Below, in pieces: positions 1 through 9,940 of a DNA stretch of 46,992 nucleotides. Within the stretch, counting starts at the first letter, position 1. Each line of letters opens with the position of its first letter. The DNA is taken from positions 1-46,992 of the forward strand of contig JADJVW010000062.1 of assembly GCA_016710365.1 (NCBI GenBank), written 5' to 3'. Source of the DNA: Candidatus Caldilinea saccharophila (lineage in GTDB: Bacteria; Chloroflexota; Anaerolineae; Caldilineales; Caldilineaceae). The notes under the pieces are model-generated. The model was not told where the DNA came from, made no database searches, and was given only the letters and a program-made list of their open reading frames with translations. A program made the translations under genes and the position numbers.

Positions 1-1336
1 CATGCTGGCAACATAGTGAAGGATGGCAGCAAAATATTCGGATTGGGTGGTTCGGGGAAGCAATTCAATGGTTGCGTGGACATATCTACGACCACGGAAG
101 AACGCTTTCAAATCCAAAACACCAGCGTCCGGATGTGACCTGCGAAAATCGGGCAAGCTGGCGATGAGAAAGATTAACCATGAAGAGCGAAAGGTTGACT
201 GGATTGGTGACGGGAGTCTCTTTGATGGTCATGAAGTCCTCCATGCCCCAGAATTGTTTAGCGTCCGGAAGTTGAACTCGATTTGGAAGCGCAGGCGATA
301 GTAGTGAATCAGGGGTATCGTGTGTGAGTTTGAGATCACTGCTGAAAAGCGCCCATGTGCGGACGCCACTCTCCAGATTGGTTTTGACCAGGATCGACAT
401 TGAGTGGGTCGGCAAAGCACTCGTGCAACATCGTGGCTTGGTAAACATCAGTGCGAATCCCCTTGTCCTGACCGGTCGCCATCTGATAACGCTCTGGAAT
501 GGCCTGATAATTGAGCTTGTCGCCAGAGCGACGACGGGGAGGCCCAGACTTCTTCTGTTCACCCTTGCTCGAAGTAGAGCGCCGAATCGTGACGCAGTTT
601 CGAGATCAGGTGCAACCCCAGACTTTGCTGCACCATCTGACAAACGTTGTTGTTGCCGAAATGACCATCCAGCACCAGATAGGTGAGGGGAAAGGAGTCC
701 ACCAATCAGTTTCCAACAACTTCTTGACCAGTCGCTCCATCATTCTCAGTTCGCCGTTCCATTCAACGTGACGTTTGTCTTTATTCTTGCTGCCTTTGGG
801 ACGTCCCGCCTTGCGCTTCTTGCCCCTTTGATTTCTTCTTCGCTGCGCTTTTCTTGGTCGCACGCTGCTTCGCTTCGCTGGAGCGTCCGTCTCTGCGTGC
901 TTAACCACTTTGCTCCGTCAGCAGCGGATGGGAAACAGCATCACCACACTGACCAGAGAAAAGGTGAAGAAGCTGACCCCAAGGATGGGCTTGTTGTCAG
1001 ATCGACGAGAAAAAACGGTCCCAACCCAGTGTGTCTTCTTTCCGGCTTTGCTGACCACGCTCTCGTCGCCAACAACCAGATACACCCCTCATCAGGTTGG
1101 AACAGGTGGGTGCGGAAGAACAGCCAACTCATCTGCGCCCACGGCAGCACTGTGTTGAACCAACGCTGCACTGTCCGGTAGCTGCCACCCCTCTCCGTCC
1201 AACAGCGAAATACCCAACATCGTCACACGACCGGTCATTGCCAACATCGCGGCGATGATTCGTCCCCAACCTGACGTGTCGCTGTCTGATTCTGACATTG
1301 ATCCAAGCATTGAAGCAGTGCGATAATCTCGATCAT
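1..1336 (-). pseudogene. Decayed DDE transposase of an insertion sequence, cut by the left window edge
   Basis: Reading the minus strand through several frames recovers one transposase. The order is an N-terminal MIEIIALLQCLDQ start near 1336, a first catalytic-Asp segment VGDESVVSKAGKKTHWVG near 1080-1020, a second segment LVLDGHFGNNNVCQMVQQ near 690-640, and a third segment with the catalytic Glu (QIEFN then QFWGMEDFM) near 290-220. The tail, ending ILHYVAS, runs to base 1 and continues outside. At least three frame changes and several stops interrupt it, so it is not translatable as one protein. The three DDE-type blocks and their spacing support a cut-and-paste transposase; the exact IS family is not certain. 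No terminal inverted repeats could be fixed because one end is missing. Part of the frame damage could be assembly error, as elsewhere in this window. Confidence 0.75.
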
Positions 1337-1430
1337 GAGCGGTTCTGTCTGATAGGAATTCCACTTTTGTCGGTGATAAGCCTATCCTACACGACCGCTC
1401 TATCTTTCCCCTTTTTTGGCGAAGGTATTG

Positions 1431-1476
1431 CAGATGACACAGATTTTTGATCTGTCTGCACAATCTGTGTCATCTG
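1431..1476. repeat. Intergenic palindrome, 'CAGATGACACAGATT' class
   Basis: Arms 1431-1445 and 1462-1476 are perfect 15-bp inverted repeats around a 16-nt loop. The same CACAGAT/ATCTGTG vocabulary recurs in the palindrome at 27298-27351, so this is a dispersed family and not a gene-specific terminator. It lies between the IS remnant and the regulator gene. Confidence 0.8.
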
Positions 1477-1580
1477 TGGATAAAGAAACCAAGCGACGAT
1501 AACTAGAGTTCACCAAAAAGGAGAACGGTCATGTCTGAGGAACGCAAATTTGCGATTATCTGCTCAATGTCCTGATTGCG

Positions 1581-1622
1581 CCAATCTCCAATCTCTAGCG
1601 ACTGTGGTTAATTGGAGATTGG
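1581..1622. repeat. Intergenic palindrome, 'CCAATCTCCAAT' class
   Basis: Perfect 12-bp arms 1581-1592 (CCAATCTCCAAT) and 1611-1622 enclose an 18-nt loop. It starts 16 nt beyond the stop codon of the minus-strand SARP regulator. A longer member of the same class lies at 10968-11014. It could act as a terminator hairpin for the regulator, but no T-tract follows. Confidence 0.8.
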
Positions 1623-1637
1623 AACCTGCACCTCCCC

Positions 1638-4600
1638 TCACGTGGCGGGTGTAGTGCCAAGATTTACTGTCCGCAGAGAGCGATGGGCAGGGACGGCATG
1701 CAAAAAGGTGTGCCGATAACTCTCATCGGTGATGTTCTGGGCGAGACCATTCAGTAGAGTGAGCGCCTGCGCCAGCAGCTTTTCCGCCGCCGGCTCGTCC
1801 ACCGCCTGCAAAATGCGGATACAGACGACATAGGCCCGAATCGGCTCGTCCCAGCCTTCCGCATTGGTAGTAGGCAGATGAGGCACGATCGGCGTAATCT
1901 GGCTCAGCGCGTCCGGCAGCGCATCGCGACGATAGGCCAATTCGGCCAGGCCGATTTCCGCTTCACAGGCCTTGATCAGTTCGTTGCTTGCGCGCAGACG
2001 GGTAGCCGCTTCGTGAAAGTTCGCTGCGGCTTGCGTCCACTCCTGTGTGCGCGCCGCCAGAGCCATCTGGGTTGCGGCAAGCTGGGCCAGTGCATCCGCC
2101 AGCGTGGTTGGCGAACCATGAATGCGAACAAGGGCCACCGCATCGGTCACCGCGATCAACGCCTCTGCCAACTCGCCCAGTTGGCGATGGGCGAAGCTTT
2201 TGTTCAGCAAAGCCGCTCCCTTGATCCACATATCGCCGAGAAGATCCAGGCGGAGAATGCTTTGGTCGGCCAACGCAACCGCTTGGTTGAAGTCGCCTAG
2301 ATGATTCCAGGCACGAGCCAGGTAATTGTAGGCCTGGGCAATGTTGATATGATCGCCGGTGGCTTGGCTGCTGGCGAGGAAGCGCTGACAGTAGATCAGC
2401 CCCGCCTCGTAACGCCCCTGATCGATCGCCATGCTGCCCAGGATGCTGATCGCTAAACGCGTCGGTAGCTCCAAACGACCGGTCCACTCGTGAAAGGCCA
2501 GCAGGCGATGGTACATTTCATGCGCGCGCTCATAGTCGCCCAGCCGATAGGCGTTGTAGCCAATCAGTTCCATGCAGATGCCCGCCTGCAATTCAAGACC
2601 CTCCGCCTGCGCCAACGCCAGCATCTGTTCGGCCAGGGCAATGCCCTGCGCATAGTCCGCCACCAGCTCAAACGCCTTCGCCTGGTTCAGGTGAATGCTG
2701 ATGATCTCCGCTTTGCTGTCGAGCGCGGTCGCCAGCGCCAGCGCCTGTTGTGACAGTTCCTGCGTGCGGGCGAATTGGCCGCGGCATTCGGCCACATAGA
2801 CCAGCGCAGCCAGCAAGCGACAGTGCAGCTTCAGGCGCTGCGTTTCTTCCTTGCTTGCCAACGAGGTGAGCGGTGTTTCAAGCCGCGCCACCGTGCTTTC
2901 GAATAATGTCTGCGCCTCCGGATAGAGGCCGCGCAGATCGCAGAAACGAAAGAGACCGTCCAGCGCGTTTTGAAGCAGATGCAGCTCCATCTGCGCGGTG
3001 GCCCGCTGCCAGGCGATTGTCATATTTTCCCAATCCGGCTGGATGAGGGCGCTCGCCGCGCCGGCGGCGCGCGTATCGAGGGCGACTGCCTGATCGGCCA
3101 ATAGGGTCAGAAAATAGTGGCTGTGGGCGCGCCGCGTCGCTTCAGCCACAGATGCATCGTGCGCAAGCGCGGCGGCCGCAAACTGGTGAATCAGGGCGTG
3201 CATGTCATAGCGTCGCGAACCGGCATGGCGGAGCAGCGATTTGTTGCGCAGAGCGCTCAGCAAGGCCGGCGTCGCCCCGGTCACGGCGCGCGCGGCATCC
3301 TGCGTAAAGCCGCCGCTGAAGACAGCCAGCTTAGCCAGCGTGCGTTGCTCGAGCGTGGAAAGCAGTTGCCACGATGCGTTGAAGACGGCGCGCAGACTGC
3401 GGTGCTGTGGGTCAATATCGCGTGCAGTCGTTTCCAGCCGATCCAACCCCTCGTTCAATTCGACGACAATTTCTTTGCAGTTCAAATCACGAATCCAGGT
3501 CGCGGCCAGTTCGATGGCCAGCGGGAACCCTTCGGCCAGTTGGCAGATGCGCACCACATGGGGCAACTGCTCGGCGGTGAGTTTGAAGTGCTTGTTGAGC
3601 CTGTGCGCTCGATCCACAAAAAGGCGGACAGCGGCAAAATGAGGGGCGGCCGCCTCTGTACTGCTGGTGGGAACGGCCAAGCCGTGCAACTCGAAGAGAT
3701 CTTCCGCCTGCAGGTTGAGCCGCTCGCGCGAGGTGACGAGCAGCACCACCTGGGGCGCCTGTTGCAGCAGAGCCACCAACAGATTTACCCCCTCTATCAG
3801 ATGCTCGAAGTTATCCAGCACCAGCAAGAGTTGTTTGTTGCCCAGCATCTCGCACAACTGCTCGGCTACACTCTTGGCGCCGGCGCCCAATGAAAGTTGC
3901 AGCGTTTCGGCAATGGCAAGCGGAATCGATGCTGCCGTAGGCGCTTGGGCGAGCGCGACAAAATAGCCGCCATCACGAAAGTTGTTTACCTGTTGCGCCG
4001 CCACCTGCTGCGCCAGTCGCGACTTGCCGATGCCGCCTGGCCCCACGATGCTCAAGAGGCGGTAGGTCGGGTTGGCGAGGCGCGCCTGCAGTGCTGCGAT
4101 CTCTTCCTCACGCCCGAAAAACGGGGTCAACTGTTCGGGGAAAGTGTGACTCGCGGGAGAAACCTCCGGGCTGGCCCCAGGGTGTGGGGTCGCAAAGGGC
4201 AATGCGGGCGACATGGTGGGCAGGGGTGCAACGTTGGCGTCGGCCGCTGCTTCTGGATTGAGAAGCTGGGTGTGCAGGGCCAGCGTTTCCGCTTCGGGGT
4301 CCAGGCCCAGCTCCTGACGCAAGACCGTGCGGCAACGCTCGAAGAGCACCAGCGCGGCGTTGCGTTCGCCCAGTTTCGCCAGGATGCGCATTTGCTGGCG
4401 GTAGGCAGATTCGCGCAGCGGATCGAGTTCGAGCTGCCGCTGTGCAGTGGCGCGCGCGGCGGGCAGATCGTCGTTGCTTTCGGCATAAATGGTCAGGTCC
4501 GCATAGGCGTCCAGCATGAGCAGCCACAGCCGTTCCCGCTGCATAAAGAGCCATTCCTCAAAGAGGTTGCACTCATTCAGCACAATTCCTTCTAAAAATT

Positions 4601-5042
4601 CCCCCTGGTAGAGCTGTACGGCTTGACGCAGCAGCGTCTGGCAGTGTGCGCATTGGCTGCGGCTCGTGTGCTCATGCTGCTGGCTGCGCTCCAGGAGCCG
4701 ATTGAAACGGTTCGTGTCGGCGTAGTCAATCCAGGCGGGATCGATCTGCACGTTGTGGCGATCCGTTACCAGCAGCGCAGGGGGCGCGGCGCCGGCCAGT
4801 GCCAGCCTGGCGGCGACAGCGCGTAGCCGCGAGAGGGTTACCCGCAAATTATTCTGCGCTGTAGGCGTCGGATCGTCGGGCCAAAAGAGCGCCTGTAGCG
4901 TCTCGCGGCTGTGCATCATCACGTGTTCGGTGGCGAGATAGGCGAGCAGCGCAAGCTGTTTGCGCGAGCGCAGGGCAAGTGGCTGTCCCTCGGCATCGAC
5001 GATGAGGCCGGGGCCAAAAAAGCGGAAAAGAGCGGCGTTCAT
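1638..5042 (-). CDS. SARP/AfsR-type transcriptional regulator (BTAD, NB-ARC ATPase, TPR repeats)
   Basis: A 1134-residue cytoplasmic regulator. Residues 1-100 form an OmpR-like winged helix (RSRKQLALLAYLATEH, NNLRVTLSRLR) and residues 100-255 the bacterial transcriptional activator domain, ending RQELGLDPEAET. A STAND-type ATPase follows, with the P-loop VGPGGIGKSRLAQQ at 333-346 and Walker B LLLVLDNFEH around D410. The C-terminal half (about 640-1100) is helical TPR-like repeats. This is the classic AfsR/SARP layout, in which ligand or partner binding by the TPR half gates ATP-dependent oligomerisation and activation. The gene is intact over 3.4 kb. It is divergent from the small ORF and secreted-protein genes starting at 5145, so these are plausible targets, but this is inference. 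Confidence 0.9.
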   Translation of the reverse strand: MNAALFRFFGPGLIVDAEGQPLALRSRKQLALLAYLATEHVMMHSRETLQALFWPDDPTPTAQNNLRVTLSRLRAVAARLALAGAAPPALLVTDRHNVQIDPAWIDYADTNRFNRLLERSQQHEHTSRSQCAHCQTLLRQAVQLYQGEFLEGIVLNECNLFEEWLFMQRERLWLLMLDAYADLTIYAESNDDLPAARATAQRQLELDPLRESAYRQQMRILAKLGERNAALVLFERCRTVLRQELGLDPEAETLALHTQLLNPEAAADANVAPLPTMSPALPFATPHPGASPEVSPASHTFPEQLTPFFGREEEIAALQARLANPTYRLLSIVGPGGIGKSRLAQQVAAQQVNNFRDGGYFVALAQAPTAASIPLAIAETLQLSLGAGAKSVAEQLCEMLGNKQLLLVLDNFEHLIEGVNLLVALLQQAPQVVLLVTSRERLNLQAEDLFELHGLAVPTSSTEAAAPHFAAVRLFVDRAHRLNKHFKLTAEQLPHVVRICQLAEGFPLAIELAATWIRDLNCKEIVVELNEGLDRLETTARDIDPQHRSLRAVFNASWQLLSTLEQRTLAKLAVFSGGFTQDAARAVTGATPALLSALRNKSLLRHAGSRRYDMHALIHQFAAAALAHDASVAEATRRAHSHYFLTLLADQAVALDTRAAGAASALIQPDWENMTIAWQRATAQMELHLLQNALDGLFRFCDLRGLYPEAQTLFESTVARLETPLTSLASKEETQRLKLHCRLLAALVYVAECRGQFARTQELSQQALALATALDSKAEIISIHLNQAKAFELVADYAQGIALAEQMLALAQAEGLELQAGICMELIGYNAYRLGDYERAHEMYHRLLAFHEWTGRLELPTRLAISILGSMAIDQGRYEAGLIYCQRFLASSQATGDHINIAQAYNYLARAWNHLGDFNQAVALADQSILRLDLLGDMWIKGAALLNKSFAHRQLGELAEALIAVTDAVALVRIHGSPTTLADALAQLAATQMALAARTQEWTQAAANFHEAATRLRASNELIKACEAEIGLAELAYRRDALPDALSQITPIVPHLPTTNAEGWDEPIRAYVVCIRILQAVDEPAAEKLLAQALTLLNGLAQNITDESYRHTFLHAVPAHRSLRTVNLGTTPAT

Positions 5043-5144
5043 ACGGATTCGCTGACCTGCCGGACCTGGCCTGGTAATGATTTGGAAATGGCGCCGAGTA
5101 CGCTAAGGGCGGAAGTGTAACCCTCATGCGATCACGGGCCTATT

Positions 5145-5354
5145 ATGCACGAAGCAACGGCGAAGTACCATTCGTATCTTTTACGTCTCTGGCAAGAGGG
5201 CGAGCGCCGCTTATGGCACGCCTCGATCCACTGTGTGCAAAGCGGGGAAATTGTCCATTTTGCCGATCTGGAAGCATTCGTGGCCTTTTTGCGGGCGCAG
5301 ACCGCGCCGCCGCGCCCGCAGGAGACGCCCGTGCGGCCTGAGAGAAAGAAGTAG
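5145..5354 (+). CDS. Small conserved protein, function unknown
   Basis: A 69-residue soluble protein. The core reads YLLRLWQEGERRLWHAS followed by a GEIVHFADLEAFVAFLRAQ block, then a Pro/Arg/Lys-rich tail. The pattern looks like a small conserved family often found near large regulators in Chloroflexota, judged from recall only. There is no signal peptide. No clear Shine-Dalgarno precedes the ATG, so the start is the least certain part. It lies 102 bp from the divergent SARP start and 39 bp before the exported protein gene, so it is probably the first gene of the plus-strand unit. Confidence 0.6.
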   Translation: MHEATAKYHSYLLRLWQEGERRLWHASIHCVQSGEIVHFADLEAFVAFLRAQTAPPRPQETPVRPERKK

Positions 5355-5393
5355 CGTACATCATGTCCGGCGAATCAAGACAGGAGAAGAACC

Positions 5394-6594
5394 ATGGTAA
5401 AGCGACGTATTGAATCCTTCCTCATGTTGGCGACTCTACTCATCGTGAGCATCTTTATGCTGAGCTGGCTGCAAGGGCAACCCTTTGCCACGGCTTCAGC
5501 GCAGGGACAGGCGGCTCCCGCTGCCATGTCTGCCGCCGCCGTCCCCGCGGCGGTCGTTGCGATTCCGCGCACGTTTAGCTACCAAGGAACGCTGCGCGAC
5601 GCCAACGGCAACCTGATTAATGGCGCGGTCAACCTTACCCTCAACCTCTACGCGGCGATTACGGGGGGCAGCGCGCTGCACACGGAGAGCTTTCCCGGCG
5701 TGAACGTGCGCAACGGCTTGTTCAGCGTCGTCGTGGGCGACGCCACGCCGATTGCCCCCACTGTTTTTGACAATTTCCCGCTCTATCTCGGCCTCCGCGT
5801 GAATCAGGACGCGGAAATGCTGCCGCGCCAACGGCTGCACCCCGTGCCCTATGCCATGCAAGCCAGCAGCGCACAGACGGCGGGGACGGCCAGCAATCTG
5901 GTGGCAGGCGGCGGCGTGCCCAATCTCGTCACCTTGGGCGCCGCCGGAGCCAGCGAGATTGGCTTTGCCCCCAACGGCGGCAAGATTACCAATGACGCCA
6001 ATGGCTTGATCCTCACCGGCGGCGCCAACAGCCGCGTCGCCACGACCGGCGCCTTGGCGGTTGGCGGCGATCTGACCGTAGCCGGTTCCTGGAACGCCGG
6101 GGCCATTCGCGACCGCGGTGATTCTAACGGTGGCGCCAATCAACGCTCGACCTACCCGGTGAGCATCAATCGCTATGTGGTCGAAGCCCCGGACAACGGC
6201 GCGTCGCCAGACACGGCGCCGGTTGATGATGTGCTCCTCACGCAGCTTTGTCAGGACGAAGATGGCTGCCGGGTGAGCCTCTATGCGCGACTGGGATCCC
6301 GCTAATGCGCCCGGTCTTCTGGCGGGCGTTGGCCCTATCCGGATGGCGCTGGCTGCTGCGGCCAATGGGAAGCGTCAGTGGAGCGTCCACAACACGGATG
6401 CAATCGGCGTGCTTGGCATCGACAACAACGCGATCATCGAAAACATTTTGAATGTGCAAAATGCCTGCCTGTTCAACGATGGCGCCTATGTCAACGCCCA
6501 AGGGAGTGACGGCGCCCTCGGTTTTGGTCTGCTCAATTGGGCCGGGGCGTTCGATTCGGTCAGCATGACCTGTGTTCTGATCATTGAAGACTAA
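5394..6594 (+). CDS. Secreted protein, frameshifted near 6280-6290
   Basis: AGGAG precedes the ATG at 5394. Residues 1-38 form a signal peptide (hydrophobic core LMLATLLIVSIFMLSWL). A domain of the type TFSYQGTLRDANGNLING...GLFSVVVGD follows, seen at the N-terminus of many exported bacterial proteins, then a Gly/Ala/Asn-rich repeat-like region. The first frame stops at 6305. The next frame is open from about 6283 to 6594 and continues the protein (MRDWDPANAPGLLAGVGPIR ... MTCVLIIED), so a single indel near 6280-6290 splits one protein of about 400 residues. The C-terminal domain looks like a compact beta domain. Function unknown; export to the surface or periplasm is the supported statement. 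Confidence 0.7.
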
Positions 6595-6623
6595 TGTCTT
6601 GTCAAGGCTGATTGGATCGGCTG

Positions 6624-6656
6624 AGAAACTGAGTTTTTGTCAAAAACTCAGTTTCT
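6624..6656. repeat. Near-perfect palindrome, 'GAAACTGAGTTTTTG' class
   Basis: 16-bp arms (AGAAACTGAGTTTTTG and its complement) flank one central base at 6640. Almost the same sequence recurs at 15440-15472. It sits 29 nt after the stop of the preceding exported-protein gene, so it may end that transcript. The duplication elsewhere marks it as a dispersed element. Confidence 0.85.
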
Positions 6657-6672
6657 GCAAGCCAGATCTCGG

Positions 6673-6742
6673 TTACGTGCCGGGGACGGGCTTACGTGCC
6701 GGGGACGGGCTGATCGTTGTCTGCCCGTCCCCGGCACGTAAG
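6673..6742. repeat. GC-rich palindrome with a tandem half, 'TTACGTGCCGGGGACGGGC' class
   Basis: TTACGTGCCGGGGACGGGC occurs twice in tandem (6673-6691 and 6692-6710, sharing the junction C). Its reverse complement lies at 6723-6742, giving a perfect 20-bp stem with arm 6691-6710 and a 12-nt loop. The extra direct copy offers an alternative pairing. It lies just upstream of the next gene's ribosome-binding site. Confidence 0.85.
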
Positions 6743-6771
6743 GCCCCGAAGCAGAAAGGAGAATCAAGTCG

Positions 6772-9700
6772 ATGAGGCAATTTTTTCGCAATCAACGATC
6801 AGATCATTTGTGGCGCCATCCCGTGAGCCGCTACCTGAGCGCACTGTTGGCGCTAACGCTGGCCCTGCTGCTGACCGTGCGCATCGCACAGGCAGCCTGT
6901 GGCGGCGGCAACCTGAGCGACCTTTGTTCGAGCAACTTTGGGCTGAGCGGTAATCTCAGCGCCGTGGACAGCCCCACCGGCAACAGCTTCCCCGCCGTGG
7001 ACAACAGCCAGTTGCCGATGGCCGGTGCGCTCTTCTATGCCGACACAAAGCATTAGAAACGCAAGCGCGTAGCTTGCTGCAACGCAACATAAATTTCCGC
7101 GCCGATATTTCACCCTATCGGCCCAACAACAACTTTAACAAGCTGGTGCGCCAGTTTGATGTCAACAGTGGCTTTGCCGCGGTCTACGATGACCCCGATG
7201 TCGCCGTTCCCAGCATGACCCTGCGCGAACGCATCGACTTGGCCGACGCCGACCTGCGCCAGGCGCGCGATCTCTACGCCTACCTCGCCGTCTATGCACC
7301 TGCCGCGCGCATACGGGCCGACGATGGCAAAGACCCGAACAGCCCAGGCGCCAATTACAAAGAGCAACTCTGCGCCCAGGCCGAAAATCCCAATCCCCCC
7401 GACCCGGCCAAGAGCGGCCAGGTGCTTGACCCGGTGATCGACTGGTGCAACTTCCCGGCGCGGCTGCGTCAGGCTGTGCGCGAGGCGGCCTATCTGCGCA
7501 TGATCTTTGCCCAGCAATTCATGGTCGATGCGCTGGGGTTGCATTTTAGCGCCGGGGCGTTGCTCGGCGGCGAGGCCTTTGTGCGCCAGGAAGTCGCCAA
7601 ACTGGATGCCGCCAAATATCAGTTCGACCTCACCCAACAAGGGCTGCGCGAGGCGCTCGATCATCGCCTGGGCAGCGGTTGTCTGGTCTCTGACTTCTAC
7701 ACCCAGTCCGAATGGGCGCTGCTCTCACGCGCGGTTCAGGGGCAGGAGGTGGCGCAACATCACATTGCGATCCGGCTGAGTTATCTGGACATCAAGAGCG
7801 ACAGCGATATTCCGCGTGCCCAGGCAAAGGCGCAGGATGCGTACCGGGTGGCGGCCACCGAGGGGTATCTCAAGATGGTCGGCCTGGCGGGGACGGCCGC
7901 GCTCGGTGCGTCGAGCAGCGGCTGTGCGGCGGCGGGAGCGCGTCCGGATGGCGCGCTGGTGGCGGAGATGGCGCTCAACCTGTTGGATACGCGCGCCAGC
8001 GCGCGTGAACTGCTTGAGGGGCGCAACATCTTTGGCATGGATGTGCGCTTCACGCCGGCGCGACTCTACCGCACCGCCTTTGGCAGCAGCGACAAGGGGT
8101 TGTGGGAGCAGGCCAAGGATGCGGCCGACCTGGCGCTGCAGATTCAGCAGCAGACGGAAAACGCCGAACGCGTCTTTGACCTGAACCAGCAAGAACTGGT
8201 CAAGTCCGTGCTCGCCATCAACACGAAGGTGGACAACGATATCCAGATCGAGGCGGGCTGCGATCTGCAAGGCTTCCTCAATCAGCCCGACCCCGATGCC
8301 GCCTGGTACGCCTGCATCAACGACATGATCAAGCACACCCAGGAGTGTGACCCGACCGCCGCTACTTTTGACGCCTGTATGGCGCGCACCACGGACGGCC
8401 AACCGCCCAGACCCGACGGCAGCAACTGGCTGATTCTGGTCAGCGATACGCGCGTGGCGCGCCAGGAGCTGCGCACGGCGTGGCTGGGGGTGGAGGCGGC
8501 GATCAAAAAGCGAGACAACATCGTCAAGCGCGCCGATACCGAGCTAATGCGCACCATCCAGGTCAACAGTGCGATTCTCACCGGCGCGCAGAGTGATTCA
8601 GCGTTCGAGGCAGTGATCGCCGCCGCCAATATCATGGATGTTGACACGGATGGCACGGTCACTTTTCACCCCGGCGTCGTGGTCGAGGCGGCGGTGCGTC
8701 CCATCCAGCTCTTGGCGCAGGCCGCCCGCGATATGCAGATCGAAGACGCCAACGCCGCGGCGGTCGTGCGCAATCTCTTCTACGACATGGCCGAGGCGCA
8801 AGGGGAGATCGATATTGCCGCCCAACAATACCAGTCGATGTTGACCCGCTTCAACGGCGTCGTCGGGCAGACAGGCCACGATGTTTTCGAGTCTAAACGC
8901 CAGCACGCCTACACGACGGCGCTGCCGGCCAATGACCCCAGCTATCGCATGGTGCGCGATTCGCGACGGCTGGAGCTGGCGCAGCAGTTGGAAACCGCCG
9001 CCCGCCTCGCCTATCTGGCGGCCCGCCGCGCCGAATATGAGTACACGGCCCGGCTCAGCGCCAACAACTTCCGCATCTCCGATATCTACAAAGCGCGCAC
9101 GGCCAACGACATCCTGATTTTCCTGCAAAATCTGGATGGGGCGGTCACCAACTTGCCGGGCGCGGTGCGCGATGCCGAATCCAACCAGCTTGATCTGACC
9201 ATCTCGGTGGCTCAGCACGTGCTCGGCCTGACCGATCAATTCCTCAAGGGGCAGGGGATAGCCGATGCCAACCTGCAAACAGAGCGCAGCAAACGCTTCC
9301 GTCAATGGGTGTCGCAACATACCCTCCTCAACAGCGACGGTAAGCCAAGTCTGGTCTTTGACTTCAGCACATCGTCGGCCAGCAATGGCCTGATCAGCCA
9401 GGTCGTGACACAGGATTACGGCTACTACTGGCTGCACAAGGTGGCCGGCATCGGCCAGCCGAAGGCAGGTAACAACGGCTTTGGCGTCAACCTGGTTTCT
9501 GCGCAGGGCGGCGATCTGGGCTATCGTCAGGTGCGGGTGAGTCAGAGTGGGCAGGTGGGGCTGACCTCCTTTGCCGGCTGCCTCTTTGACTATCGGCTGA
9601 TCCCGCCGGCGTCCCTCCTGGGGCTGGAGTTCTCGTCTGCCCAGCCGACCGAGGTCGTCACCGGAATTTTCAATGGCGATATCAACGCGGTGCACGGCAA

Positions 9701-9917
9701 TGGCACGCCCGGCTACAGCACACCCGCTTTCCTGGGGCGCCCGCTGGCTTCAAATGGCTGGCAGGTGGTGATCAACGCCGGTTCGCCCAATGGAATCCTG
9801 CCCGACCTGGATTTGCAGCAGTTGACCGACATTGAGCTCAAGATCAGTACAACCTATGCTTCGCGCAGCGTCAACAGCCAACCCCAGCTTGCGCAATGCG
9901 TGCGCGTGGATTTCTGA
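6772..9917 (+). CDS. Large exported alpha-helical protein, frameshifted at about 7050
   Basis: AGAAAGGAG precedes the ATG at 6772. The first frame gives a signal sequence (hydrophobic LSALLALTLALLLTV) and a mature start ACGGGNLSDLC, then stops at 7056. The other frame upstream of 7074 reads KALETQARSLLQRNI, which continues ...FYADTK exactly if one G is restored at 7050/7051. The whole product is then about 1048 residues. The body is dominated by long amphipathic helices (for example LELAQQLETAARLAYLAARR). The last 150 residues look beta-rich and end with an LDLQQLTDIELKISTTYASR-like block. That tail faintly recalls the C-terminal part of Tc-toxin A subunits, but this is only an impression. 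Probably a secreted structural or pore-like component with the genes on either side; function unproven. Confidence 0.7.
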
Positions 9918-9940
9918 GATTCGTGAACAGGAAGAACAGC

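Noticed and set aside
86..643. 185-residue minus-strand frame at the left edge as a separate gene
   Set aside because: Its middle part carries transposase blocks but both ends are out of frame with the family; it is a piece of the broken transposase.
5496..6365. 289-residue minus-strand frame opposite the exported protein gene
   Set aside because: A high-GC shadow of the plus-strand gene, with His/Gly/Ala-rich low-complexity content and no ribosome-binding site.
8598..9695. 365-residue minus-strand frame opposite the helical protein
   Set aside because: Antisense shadow in the complementary frame of a well-supported plus-strand gene; no recognisable domain.
7074..9917. Separate gene starting at TTG 7074
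   Set aside because: The frame continues upstream as KALETQARS, matching the truncated signal-peptide ORF; one frameshifted gene is a better reading.
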